Positions 11,701-25,200 of a DNA stretch of 64,000 bases are shown here, piece after piece. The notes below the pieces were generated by a model. The model saw nothing but the letters and a program-made list of their open reading frames with translations, was not told where the DNA came from and searched no databases. Source of the DNA: Protonemura montana (taxonomy: Eukaryota > Arthropoda > Insecta > Plecoptera > Nemouridae); contig OX387612.1 in assembly GCA_947568835.1 (NCBI GenBank), forward strand, positions 11,782,001 to 11,846,000, read 5' to 3'. The translations under genes were made by a program, and so were the position numbers. How positions within the stretch are numbered: position 1 is the first letter of the stretch; each line of letters opens with the position of its first letter.

Positions 11701-13215
11701 CGTGGTCATAGTTGTGGTATGGATTCTTGCGGTAGCCTTTCTTAACTGTTAAGATGAACATGCAGAGAATCTTCTCGTCGAAGATGTCGGGCGCCATGTC
11801 AGTTATCATGAAGTAGACCAGCTGAGCCATGTGCTCTTCAAAACCAGTCAGGTACCAGGCGAACCTGTTACACAGTTACACAGTTACACAGTTACACAGT
11901 TACACAGTTACACAGTTACACAGTTACACAGTTACACAGTTACACAGTTACACGGGGTTCAATTTATCGATAAAATACACATGAAAAGCACATTTATTAG
12001 ATTTCAATTACAATTTCAGGCATTCTTTTGTAACTCGAGAGGCATTTAGATAATCTATTGGCTGTCATTAAATTTCTGACAGTAGTTACTAAAATAAGTC
12101 TAAAATAGAAGATATCTGAGTGGCAATTTAATGCCGGCAAGCAGCCTGCTCCTGTTCAACAGCACCAAGGACTAGCCACCGCTTAGCCTTGTCACTTTGA
12201 CACACTGTGTTGGCTGCTCCTGTTCAACAGCACCAAGGGCCGGCCACCGCTTAGCCTTGTCACTTTGACACACTGTGTTGGCTGCTCCTGTTCAACAGCA
12301 CCAAGGACTGGCCACCGCTTAGCCTTGTCCCTTTGACACACTGTGTTGGCTGATCCTGTCCAACAGCACCAAGGACCGGCCACCGCTTAGCCTTGTCACT
12401 TTGACACACTGTGTTGGCTGCTCCTGTCCAACAGCACCAAGGACTGGCCACCGATTAGCCTTGTCACTTTGACACACTGTGTTGGCTGCTCCTGTCCAAC
12501 AGCACCAAGGACCGGCCACCGCTTAGCCTTGTCACTTTGACACACTGTGTTGGCTGCTCCTGTCCAACAGCACCAAGGACCGGCCACCGCTTAGCCTTGT
12601 CACTTTGAAACACTGTGTTGGCTGCTCCTGTCCAACAGCACCAAGGACTGGCCACCGCTTAGCCATGTCACTTTGACACACTGTGTTGGCTGCTTCTGTC
12701 CAACAGCACCAAGGACCGGCCACCGCTTAGCCTTGTCACTTTGACACACTGTGTTGGCTGCTCCTGTCCAACAGCACCAAGGACCGGCCACCGCTTAGCC
12801 TTGTCACTTTGACACACTGTGTTGGCTGCTCCTGTCCAACAGCACCAAGGACCGGCCACCGCTTAGCCTTGTCACTTTGACACACTGTGTTGGCTGCTCC
12901 TGTCCAACAGCACCAAGGACCGGCCACCGCTTAGCCTTGTCACTTTGACACACTGTGTTGGCTGCTCCTGTCCAACAGCACCAAGGACCAGCCACCGCTT
13001 AGCCTTGTCACTTTAACACACCGTGTTGGCAGTGTCCCTGTGGCTAAGTCTGTGGTCTATTGGTCGTTGAGTGAATGGTTTAGAAGGTGTATTTACTTGT
13101 TGAATCCGAACGGAATCTCATCCATTAAAGGTGCCTGAAACATACGGTTCCGGTCGTGTATGCACGGCTTGAAGTGCATCGCCAGCATCTCTGATTCGAC
13201 GGCATCCACCATCCT
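5761..13215 (-). CDS. PDE10-like exons 10-16: PDEase catalytic domain and C-terminus
   Basis: Exons 13097..13215, 11633..11864, 10356..10511, 8051..8217, 7298..7409, 6666..6835 and 5761..5839 (residues 578-921). Metal-binding and catalytic residues are all there: PYHNYDHAFNVAH (His667, His671), CHDIDHRGF (His705, Asp706, His709), NHHF (His736-His737), TTCDLS (Asp814) and the nucleotide-selecting Gln866 in TDQKRF. The usual EGHNIF-type segment after exon 12 is replaced by STKLFNHVTPGEY and is about two residues shorter. The short tail ends LRVKTEKAAKTGLL and a TAG stop at 5761..5763. Exon 10's acceptor (GCTGCGCAG|AGG) is the least certain junction. Confidence 0.92.
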
Positions 13216-16200
13216 CTGCGCAGCCACCGACCGCAACAAAGTACATGTCAATGACGGATTTAGATGCCCATTTATCTACTTATAGTCTGACGAGCAAATG
13301 TCACACACAAAAGATTTAAAATCTCGTCTTCCCTGGCTTATTAACATAATCTCTGCATAGGATCCAGCCAGCTGATCTCAAATAACCTGGAAAGAGCATA
13401 GGATCCAGCCAGCTGATCTCAAATAACCTAGATAGAGCATAGGATCCAGCCAGCTGATCTCAAATAACCTGGATAGAGCATAGGATCTAGCCAGCTGATC
13501 TCAAATAACCTGGATAGAGCATAGGATCCAGTCAGCTGATCTCAAATAACCTAGATAGAGCATAGGATCCAGTCAGTCTTCAAAGTATCGCTATGTCAGC
13601 ATCTATCCAGGTTGTTTGGGGTAGTGCAGTGTCTCTACTCACGGCGTGCCTAGAGTTTTTCTGCATCTGATAGTAGTTTAGGGATAAAGTGCAGTATACG
13701 ATGTAGGATGACAAGGTCTTCTCGTCGGTGAGTGTGAAGTGAGGTCCGTCGATCTTGTTCACGAGCTGGATCATACCTGCAGGCAAAACAAGGCGTTAAC
13801 ACATCAATTGATTGATTTTTGGTGTTTAACGACGCACTGTTTTGACAACGGGTCACGTGGGATCTTGTCTTACGGCGTCGGTGAATGAGTGGATGAACAG
13901 AGAGCCTTTCTTGAACTTTTACCACATTCGAAAGCATATTTTCTTTTTTTTTTTCTTTTTTTCTGTAACTTTCAAACCTTTGGGAATATTAAAACATTCT
14001 GTTAGCGTTTAATTGATAGTGGAATTAACATGTGCGTTTAAAAGCTGTTGTGAAGGATTTCCACATATAACTTCTCTTTCTGTTGTGCAATTTTATTCTT
14101 TTCCATTCCAGTAAACATCGCTAACGACGATTTCTGGTGACTTACAGCTTAATTTTGATCTTAACAGCCTGATTAACCTTTTTTGCTAACCTTTCTGCTA
14201 AGTTGCTGTGAATGGGTCTAAAGTCATGTTCAGGAGGCATAGGGCATAGGGCATAGGGCATAAGGCATAGGGAATAGGGCACAAGGCATTGGGCATAGGG
14301 CATAGGGCATAAGGCATAGGGGATATGGCACAAGGCATTGGCATAGGGCATAAGGCATAGGGGAAAGGGGATAGGGGATAGAGGATAGGGGATAGGGGAA
14401 AGGGGATAGGGGATAGAGGATAGGGGATAGGGGATAGGGGATAGGGGATAGGGGATAGGGGATAGGGGATAGGGGATAGGGGATAGGGGATAGGGGATAG
14501 GGGATAGGGCACAAGGCATTGGGCATAGGGCATAAGGCATAAGGCAAAGGGGATAGGGGATAGGGGATAGAGAATAGGGGATAGGGGATAGGGGATTGGG
14601 GATAGGGGATAGGGGATAGGGGATAGGGGATAGGGGATAGGGCACAAGGCATTGGGCAAAGGGCATAAGGCATAAGGCATAGGGGATAGGGGATAGGGGA
14701 TAGGGGATTGGGGATAGGGGATAGGGGATAGGGGATAGGGCACAAAGCATAGGGCATAGGGCATTAGAAAAAAAATATATAATATGTATCCCAAATTTTT
14801 TTTTTTAATATTCTGTCAGGTCCTGGATATCCCAGGTTTCTCTGAGACAATACTGACTACCTATGCACGCACCAATGACACCCTCGCTCCCCTTAAAAGG
14901 TGAACAAAGAACAGAGCGCGTCGTCACTCCTGTCAGAATGTCTACTTCAGGGTTAAACCGAGGATCGTCGTACGCGTTGTGTACGTTGACGGGTTCCCCA
15001 GTTGCGGCTGCCGTACCTGTAACAAGTATCGGGAATCAGGGATCAGGGCGACCCCAACCAAATGATCTCAAATAACCTAAATAGTGATCTACACAGAGAG
15101 ACTTTGAAGCCAAGGCCGCCATCTTGAGAATCTCTGAAAGTGAGTTACCTCAAAGAGCCCCAAATATTGCAAGTGTTCTCATCAGTTGATTTTATGGTTT
15201 TCGTCGTTTTTACCACTTTATAGTCAAAACTGGTTCAAAACTTGTTTCAAAAACTCTAAAGAAAGCATAGAAGTCATAAGCACACTCGTGATTTAGGAAA
15301 CCCTACCTGTTAAAGATTGTCTAAATAAAAACTGTATCAGCTGGCTGGATCCTATGCTCTATCCAGGTTATTTGAGATCAACTGGCTGGATCCTATGCTC
15401 TATCTAGGTTATTTGAGATCAGCTGGCTGGATCCTATGCTCTATCCAGGTTATTTGAGATCAACTGGCTGGATCCTATGCTCTATTTAGGTTATTTGAGA
15501 TCAGCTGGCTGGATCCTATGCTCTATCCAGGTTATTTGAGATCAGCTGACTGGATCCTATGTTCTATCCAGGATATTTGAGATCAGCTGGCTGGATCCTA
15601 TGCTCTATCCAAGTTATTTAAGATCAGCTGGATGGATCCTATGATCTATCCGGGTTATTTGAGATCAGCTGGCTGGATCCTATACTCTATCCAGGTTATT
15701 TGAGATCAGCTGGCTGGATCCTATGCTCTATCCAGGTTATTTGAGATCAGCTGGCTGGATCCTATGCTCTATCCAGGTTATTTGAGATCAGCTGGCTAAA
15801 ATGGTTACTTTGTCCTCACTGCACTTTGATGATCAACTGAAACCCAGTATGACTTCTTGATAATTCTACAGTCGTAGCACTTCCGTAATACCGGTTGATA
15901 GTGGTGATGAAATCAACAAACTCTAGCATTGTTGAAAAGTGCCGCTCTAGGTTGGGGTTACAAAATACCACAGGTCGTATTATGTAGCACCATGGTAGCA
16001 CCGCCAAATGACCGCTCTAGGTCGGGGTTATGTAATACCACCGGTCGTATTATGTAGCACCATGGTAGCACCGCCAAATGACTGCTCTAGGTCGGGGTTA
16101 TATAATACCACCGGTCGTATTATGTAGCACCATGGTAGCACAGCCAAAAGACCGCTCTAGGTCGGGGTTATATAATACCACCGGTCGTATTATGTAGCAC

Positions 16201-19200
16201 CATGGTAGCACCGCCAAATGACCGCTCTAGGTCGGGGTTATATAATACCACCGGTCGTATTATGTAGCACCATGGTAGCACCGCCAAAAGACCGCTCTAG
16301 GTCGGGGTTATATAATACCACCGGTCGTATTATGTAGCACCATGGTAGCACCGCCAAATGACCGCTCTAGGTCGGGGTTATATAATACCACCGGTCGTAT
16401 TATGTAGCACCATGGTAGCACCGCCAAATGACCGCTCTAGGTCGGGGTTATATTATACCACCGAACGTATTATGTAGCACCATGGTAGCACCACCAAATG
16501 ACCGCTCTAGGTCGGGGTTATATAATACCACCGGTCGTATTATGTAGCACCATGGTAGCACCGCCAAATGACTGCTCTATGTCGGGGTTATATAATATCA
16601 CCGGTCGTATTATGTAGCACCATGGTAGCACCGCCAAATGACCGCTCTAGGTCGGGGTTATATAATACCACCGGTCGTATTATGTAGCACCATGGTAGCA
16701 CCGCCAAATGACCGCTCTAGGTCAGGGTTATATAATACCATCGGTCATATTATGTAGCGCCATGGTAGCACCGCCAAATGCTTGGGTACCTGAAATGCCA
16801 CGATGCTTGTCGAATCGTATCTTGATCTTCTTCTTGAGCAGCAAATGGTCGCCCTTGACGTTGTCGATGGCCTCTTCATAGAGGTCCGCCACCAGTTGGT
16901 CGACATCTCGCTCGACAATGAAGAACGCCCCACGTTCGGCGCCAATCATCGCCTTGGCGTGAAGCTACAATCAATTAGCAAGCACTGGAAGGTTCAGGTG
17001 GGTTAGGTGGGCTGTGACTCTTCTCCAGGTTTCATGATCTGTGCCTTATGCGCACCTTCAAATTTTTAATGTGTTTTTTATTTTTAAATTCTAGTTTTCA
17101 CTGACTGAAGTGATTGCCACATTCTTGACGAGTGTTGTGCACTAGGATGCCATTAGATAGCGCTCATGGATTCGTCTTAAAAAAATATTTACTGTCATCC
17201 CTGATGAAGGTGATATCTGCAAACTACACCTGGTGTACACTGAAGTGGATTTATATCGATATCTATAGTAATATGTCAACTAAAATATTGATTTTTCTTG
17301 AGAGTATTCCTGAAACACTGAAGATTCGATTTTTATTTTTTCATAAGCTATTAAAAGCTTACAGACCGTTTGCATAGAGAAATAAAATCGTAGGTTAAAT
17401 GGGTACCGTTTAGATGAATGTGTGGATGTAATGATGTGAAGGTTTATTATTATTATTATTATTATTATTATATTATTAAATATTATTATTTTGTTAGTAT
17501 GTTTATATTTATAAATTTATTTATTTATCTATTTATTTCTTTATTAATTTAATTAATTTATATTTATTTAATCCGCGGCTGAAGATCTTGCGACGCCCTG
17601 TGGCGAGTGCAACAAAACATTTGACATGGACTGTAATGGAGAGAATTGGTTTTCATGTGTGAAATGTTAAGTGTGGTACCACCTGACATGCCAAGGGCTC
17701 CCAAATTTTTCAAAGAGGAAGCAGGTATTCTGTTTGCAGTGTAAATAAGCCTTATTTGATTTTTTGATCCAAAACTGGCACTAAACTACCATGTACTTAA
17801 ACATCAATAACTTCTGCGTTTATTTCTATATCTTTATGCGCCTTTCATATATATGTTTCAAATACATGGGGCAATGCTATATTATAATTCTGATTGAAAA
17901 TTAATTTTGATGCAAAACTGGCACCAGTGCCCGGTTATGGATAATAACAGGGTTTTTTAAATATTTTTTTTTAAGTACTAAAAAGTTCTAATAAATCACA
18001 AATCTATTTATTCTGTTGCTTTGTCTATATTGTCAAATGATGACATTTTTTTTTGGATTTTAAAAATGATATTCACTGAGTTAAATTAATTAAATTCCCA
18101 CCCCTATCCAAAACTTGGCACTTTACCCCACCTTTTCGGAGTATCAGTAACGGAAATAATTTAGCGCCAAAAACTCTATGATTTTTTCTAAAAATGTAGG
18201 ACTAAACCACTGCTTCTTGCCATTCTCCTCCAACTGGTCCATTAAACTTACCACTATGGCCGTTATCATTTTGTCAATGCTGACCAGATCTGAGAAATAC
18301 TTCCTGGTCATCTCCAGTAGCGTATCGTTGAGTTCTTGGCTGAGTTGCAGGGCGAGTCGCTGCTGGTTTTGATGGATCGCTGCACCCATCCAACCTGTCA
18401 CGGTCACAACGATCTGCAGATCCACCTGAGAACCATCAACAGTCTCACTTTGTTTGCGTTGGTGATTTTTTGATTAAAAAAAAAAAAAAACTCTATCAAA
18501 GAAAAACAGTGAAATTTATCGAACAGCGGAATTTTCATTTAAGGCAAGACTTAAAAATATGATAAACTTTCCTAGAAGATTTTTTGTTAAATAAAAAAAA
18601 TATATACAAAGTTAACCCAGAAAAAAACCACTTGTATGTGTATTTGTTCGCGCTCTGGCGTCTAAACGCCTGCATCGATTTGGACCAAATTTTCTGGACA
18701 CATTTTTGTGGTTTCAACTTGGACCGTGTTTGATTTTCAGCTAAATCGACTCAGTAGTTTTTAAACTATTGAACATTTACGAAAATGTTCAGATATTATA
18801 AATGGGTGTTTCGGAGATATTTTGCAGATATATTTTCCATGACAACGAGAAATGTTCGAATTTTATTAGTGAAGTTTTTGTTATATTTAGTAGTTTCTAG
18901 ACAATTTCAATGACAACGGCGACAACGAACCTGAAATCACCTAAAGAAACATGCAAAGCACGCCAAGATCCATCACAACATGGTAATATTTTTACATTTC
19001 GAATATGACCAAAAATGTAAATTCCTTTCCAAAGAAAAACAAATAAATAAATAACCCTTTCCCTCAAAATAATTATGACTTATCTAATAAAACCTGGATG
19101 ACAAAATATCTTCAAGTTTAGTTCCACGTTTAGCTGCCAGGTGGCGTCACGGGTACCAGTCGCGGAAACATTCAAATCCTTTGCACCACTGCAACAGGTG

Positions 19201-22200
19201 TAATAATTTACCTATTTATCTCTCAAACGCTTGGACTGCTCGACATTTCTTCACATTTCAAACCAAAATTGATCGGAGACTTCATTTTTTACAACAGGAA
19301 ATTACATTTACATCAAAATTAGCCAGAATCTAATCAATTTCTTTGCCAATTTTAGTTAAACATTCGCTCACTAGATGGTGCTGTTGCAGCACATAGTGAG
19401 CAAAACAAAAATTCCATTTATTTTGCTCACAGATTTTTTTTAGCAGATTTTTTGACAAATAATTTTATTTCTGGTAAATTGTCTACTGTTTTTGCTTGGA
19501 ATAAAGAAAAAACATGCAAATATTACAAAAGCAATTCGGCAGGAAATGGGTTGAAAGTTTCTAGCACTAGTCTACGTTCGTTCAGGTCTGACAGGTAGGT
19601 CTGAGCAGATGACAGTTGTTGGTTAACTTTGCGCAGTGGCAATATCGTAACCAATGAGGTTTATCCGAGGTGCGATTATTGCTAGTTGAAAACTTATACC
19701 AATACCCCGCCATGGCGACTTGCAATATAGTCGCCTACGGCAATTTTTGGAAGCCCCTAAGGGGGAACAAAATCAAACCAAAGGTACAAACTACAAACTT
19801 GCTTGGACTTGCAATATTGGAGTTAAGTCACCATTCTTCAGTTCTGTATGTGATGAGTGAAGATAGAATTCTAGGTCCACTTATTGGCATTACCTTCAGA
19901 GGTTGCTTGCCATCGGGAGCAGGAGGCAGGAGACTCACATATCTCAAAATATGACTAAAAACCGTATGGTCGTTTGGTCGTGCGGTTGAAGGCATCGAAT
20001 TCATCGATGACGTGATCATTGGATTCGCTAAATGCTGGGTTTTGTCACTAATGCTCTGACTTGTACTTAATTTACAAGATTCGTTTACCTACAGACTTCT
20101 TGAACTATGAACTGTGTTTTTGATTAGTTTTTCAGCAGAATCGCTTGTCAGGTTTTGGTAACCAACGAAGATTTATAAAAATGTCGATTAGTTTAACATC
20201 GAAATAGTTAATCGAACACAATGTGAATTGCATTGCAAGATGAATGTAGTTATATTTAGATATTTGGAAATATGGAGATTTCCTTCGCTCGTCGATGGCA
20301 GCCATCTTGATTGACAAGGTCCGGTGCCCAGACTTCTTTTGCCAGGTGTAAGTTTCGAGGGACACCTCCTAGAGAAGTCACTTATTGGCCACTTAGAGCC
20401 CAATATGGCAGTAAGTCCGGTTGGCGATGTTGATTTTAAATGCATTTCGATATTTCTTGTCAAAACCACGCAAGACAATCAACAGGTCTAGCATGGCTCC
20501 TCCACACTTGGCCCCTGAATGCAGCCCGCATGACAAACTTGGCTCCTCCACACTTGGCCCCTGAATGCAGCCCGCATGACAAACTTGGCTCCTCCACTCT
20601 GAACCAGTAAATGCAACCCGTGGCGCAAACTCAACTTGGGGAATCTGATTCAATCCGCTGATCTTTCGATTCACAAAAAAGCTGAGTCCCAATCAAGCGT
20701 TTGTCCCGAAACTTTTTCCATTTCATTTGTGCCGTATGTTTTAGTCAGGGCTTACCACCGAGCTACACTCCACGTGTCACTAGAGCGGGAAATAAACTAA
20801 CTTAACTTCTAACGATATTATTCTCACTCAAAGTAACCAATATCTCTCTTCATGACTTGAAATGCTTCTCTTCTTCCTAATTATGCAATTTAAATTTACA
20901 TTAAAACTTCATCGATGTACATTCGTCCTCGTGGACCAGCAGTTGAGGTAGATGAATGACGGGCGGAAAAGCCCGTGTTCGAATCCCGTTTTTTTTTTGC
21001 AAACACATTGCATACAAGATGGTTTTTAGACTCGTGTCTACTTGATTTATCCTGAGCACAAGTTTTAAGAAAAACTATTTGAACTGGGTTTTGAATGCTT
21101 AGTAAAGGGCTACTAAATTTCCCTAATGAAAAGAGGTATTAAATGTACAATACCAAAAAAAATTAGAAAGTAATGTTCTAAGGTCACCAACTTAGATTCA
21201 TTTTCGAAAGACGTAATTTCAAGGAGTATCTAGAAGAGGCCATGAAGATGGTAATTTTAAATAGTTTGGTGTTTGCTCCTATGGTGGTAGAATAAATGAA
21301 TCCAGCTGTGATTAGCTTATGTAAATATATTTTTTTGGGCTTTAGTTTCATTAAAATGTATTAATATCTTTCACCCAGTGGAAATTTAGTTGCCCTTTAC
21401 TTAGCATTCGAAGCCCAGTTCAAATAGTTTTTCTAAAAACATTGCACACATGCATGCATAATCTTGCAAATATGCACGGCCAAGTCCTTGTTTCCAGGCG
21501 CTCTTACTCAAATTTTCTATTCGCTTTGTTACGTTCAGATATTTGACTCATAATACTTATTACAAAGAAAAAAATCTTAAAAAAAAGCCGAGAATCGAAC
21601 GCGGGTCTTGCCGCGAGGCAATCAGACACCTAAACCGCTCGACCACGAGATAATGATCTGTCATATTTGGTCAACTGTTATCTTGTTCAAAGGTAAGAAA
21701 CAAAAGAGAGATTCCGCCGGGAATCGAACGCATGACCTCCGCGTCGCGAAGCACAGCGCCTTTCACCGAGCTACCTCCACGTGGCATTAGTGAGGGAAAT
21801 AAACCAACTAAACTAATAACGATATTATTCTCGTCCCAAGTAACCAACATACTTCTCTTCTTCGTAGTTTAGCAATTTGCGCTGCAACCCCACGTTCTAC
21901 ATTTGCTTTTTTCCAATTTTTCTTTGCTTTTTAATTAGTATTATAGTCAAATATCTGAACACCATTCAACGATTAACAATATCCAGTAACAGCGCAGAGA
22001 AAAAAATTACTTGCCTCTGCATAGTTGCAAATTTTCCCACCAGTAGCGCTCAGCCACTACATGTTTGTGGGCTTTCACCATCCAGCGAGTTCTAGCGTGA
22101 TAATCCAAGCATTACAGCTGGACTGGAGGAAAGCCAGTTGAAAGTGCACCACAGGGGAGTGCATTCAACTCCCCTTGAAATTCTACCCCTGTTGACGCCC

Positions 22201-25200
22201 CTTGCGGGTCAATAATCTATCACTTGAATTTTCACTCAAAAAATACTGAAAAATCAATGGAGGTTTTTTGTTTTTTGGAAGATTCACCCATACTGTGGTC
22301 TAAGGGGTAGTTTGCACCCCCGAACACGATGGGCTATTTGGATCGGGTGTAAACATCATACTTTAGCCGCTAAAAGATGAAAATAAATCAATTCTAGTAG
22401 TAATAGTTATTTGTGAATCCTGACGGGTAGACAACCCATCGTACACATGTGCGCTCACGTTATGTCTATAGCCCAGGCGTTGGGAGTTGAGGGACTCGGG
22501 GAATTCTCAGAAGAAAATCAAGAAAAACGTGGTAAGTTTCCATCGCAGGTTAAAACGAGAGAGTGCATTCAACTCCCCTTGAAATTCTACCCCTGTTGAC
22601 ACCCCTGATGGGTCAAAATCCGTCACTTGATTTTTCACTTAAAAAATATTTGAAAAAATCAAAAAAAAAAACCCTTACGTTTTTTCTTAATTTTTGAAGA
22701 TTCGCCCATAGTGTGGTCTAAGGGGTAGTTTGCACCCCCGAACACGATGGGCTAATTGGATTTTGCGTAAACATCATACTTTAGCCGCTATATTGGTTTT
22801 AAACATTAAAACACGGATCATATAAGTCTAATTTTTATTTAATGCGAAAAATTAAACCTGCTAATAATCACACCGTATAAACATTTTCAAGCTACAAAAT
22901 TAAACTGCCAAACTCACATTTTTCCCTGGACATTAAAACAACGCGTGACTTAATTAAACTTGGCTGCAAACTAGAAGCAACAAAGAGAATGTTCTCCATG
23001 AAAGTTTTTAGACTCAAGTCAACTTCATCTAATCTTAGCATTATGTTTTAACAGCTAGTTTAGTACCTGTTAGTGGATAGAGACTTTGAGAGAAGAAAAC
23101 CACTGGAGGTTGTAAGGTACATTTACTAATTAGATGTGATATTGTCGTGGATAAATGATCAAGCATCACTTTATGAATAAAACGAGTTAATTTTTGATAG
23201 GCCCAGTAAAGCGTTGTTATTGACCCTGATTATTTTAATTCGATGCATTTAGGAAGCTTGAACTTGGAAATTGTTATAATTTTATGTGGTTCTTTTGTTA
23301 TTGGAAAATTGTCAGGACTGCTCTTACCCTTGATAAAGTAACAGGTACAAGTTACGAAACGTTGGGAAATTTAGTTGTTCTTCACTTAGCATTCAAAACA
23401 CAGTTGAAAAAGTTTTTGTTGAGAGTGGTTTTCGTTTCAGAATAAGCCACGTAACCTCATTCCCTTTCTTCACTAACCCTTTCAAACGGCACGTCGTTCT
23501 CATATCGAATCTGCTCCTTGTACAGCTCGATCAACGCGATCAACTCGTCGTCAGGCGTAACAACTGGCACGCAAAGCACGGCGCGAATTGAAGAGTCTGC
23601 AAAAACAAGTTGGTCCAAAAACAAGGCACTTCCACGCTAAACCTAGAGCGATCTTTTTGCGGTGCTACCATGGTGCTACATAATACGACCGGTGGTATTA
23701 TATAACCCCGACCTAGAGCGGTCATTTGGCGGTGCTACCATGGTGCTACATAATATGACCGGTGGTATTATATAACCCCAACCTAGAGCGGTCATTTGGT
23801 GGTGCTACCATGGTGCTACATAATACGACCGGTGGTATTATATAACCCCGACCTAGAGCGGTCATTTGGCGGTGCTACCATGGTGCTACATAATACGACC
23901 GGTGGTATGATATAACCCCGACCTAGAGCGGTCATTTGGTGGTTCTACCATGGTGCTACATAATACGACCGGTGGTATCAAGTGACCCCGACTTAGAGCG
24001 GCACTTTTTAACAATGCTAGAGTTTGTTGATTTCATCACCACTAGCAATCGGTATTAGGGAAGTGCTACGACTGTAGAATTATCAATAAGTCATACTGGG
24101 ATTCAGTTGACCATCACAGTGCAGTAAAGACCTACCGATCCAGCCGAGACCTTCAGGGAACCGCGTTTCGTTGGGTAGATCCTCGACCACGAGGTATTCC
24201 TTGTGAAGGGCGACGAAAGCAGCGACCGTCGTCTTTTCGGCTAAAAGCACATCGGAGAGTTTGTTGACCAGAATCAAAGCTGGCACCATTGAGTGTGCAG
24301 GTTCTAGGTAGAGACAGAACGTTAATGTTAAACCGTTGAGTGTGTAGGTTCTAGGTAGAGACAGAACGTTAATGTTGAACCGTTGAGTGTGCAGGTTCTA
24401 GGTAGAGACAGAACGTTAATGTTAAACCGTTGAGTGTGCAGGTTCTAGGTAGAGACAGAACGTTAATGTTAAACCGTTGAGTGTGCAGGTTCTAGGTAGA
24501 GACAGAACGTTAATGTTAAACCGTTGAGTGTGCAGGTTCTAGGTAGAGGCAGACGTTAATGTTAAACCGTTGAGTGTGCAGGTTCTAGGTAGAGACAGAA
24601 CGTTAATGTTAAACCGTTGAGTGTGTAGGTTCTAGGTAGAGACAGAACGTTAATGTTAAACCGTTGAGTGTGCAGGTTCTAGGTAGAGACAGAACGTTAA
24701 TGTTAAACCGTTGAGTGTGTAGGTTCTAGGTAGAGACAGAACGTTAATGTTAAACCGTTGAGTGTGCAGGTTCTAGGTAGAGACAGAACGTTAATGTTAA
24801 ACCGTTGAGTGTGCAGGTTCTAGGTAGAGACAGAACGTTAATGTTAAACCGTTGAGTGTGCAGGTTCTAGGTAGAGGCAGACGTTAATGTTAAACCGTTG
24901 AGTGTGCAGGTTCTAGGTAGAGACAGAACGTTAATGTTAAACCGTTGAGTGTGTAGGTTCTAGGTAGAGACAGAACGTTAATGTTAAAACGTTGAGTGTG
25001 CAGGTTCTAGGTAGAGACAGAACGTTAATGTTAAACCGTTGAGTGTGCAGGTTCTGGGTAGAGACAGAACGTTAATGTTCTGTCTGTTCATAGACCTGAG
25101 TAAGCTCCCACTCCAATAGACCTGAGTAAGCTCCCACTCCAATAGACCTGAGTAAGCTCCCACTCCAATAGACCTGAGTAAGCTCCCACTCCAATCGACC

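Noticed and set aside
14142-14794. Pro/Tyr-rich frames of about 200 codons (PYPLSPI repeats)
   Set aside because: Readings of the G-rich simple repeat on the minus strand, open in three frames.
20188-20692. Minus-strand frames of 96-99 codons as extra PDE10-like exons
   Set aside because: Exons 5 and 6 already join in phase and give continuous GAF similarity; these frames show repeat-derived sequence (52-bp duplication) and no GAF residues.
21715-21785. Functional tRNA gene
   Set aside because: A- and B-box-like sequences are present but T and anticodon stems mismatch, and a second copy with the same non-tRNA tail exists, so it is a SINE.
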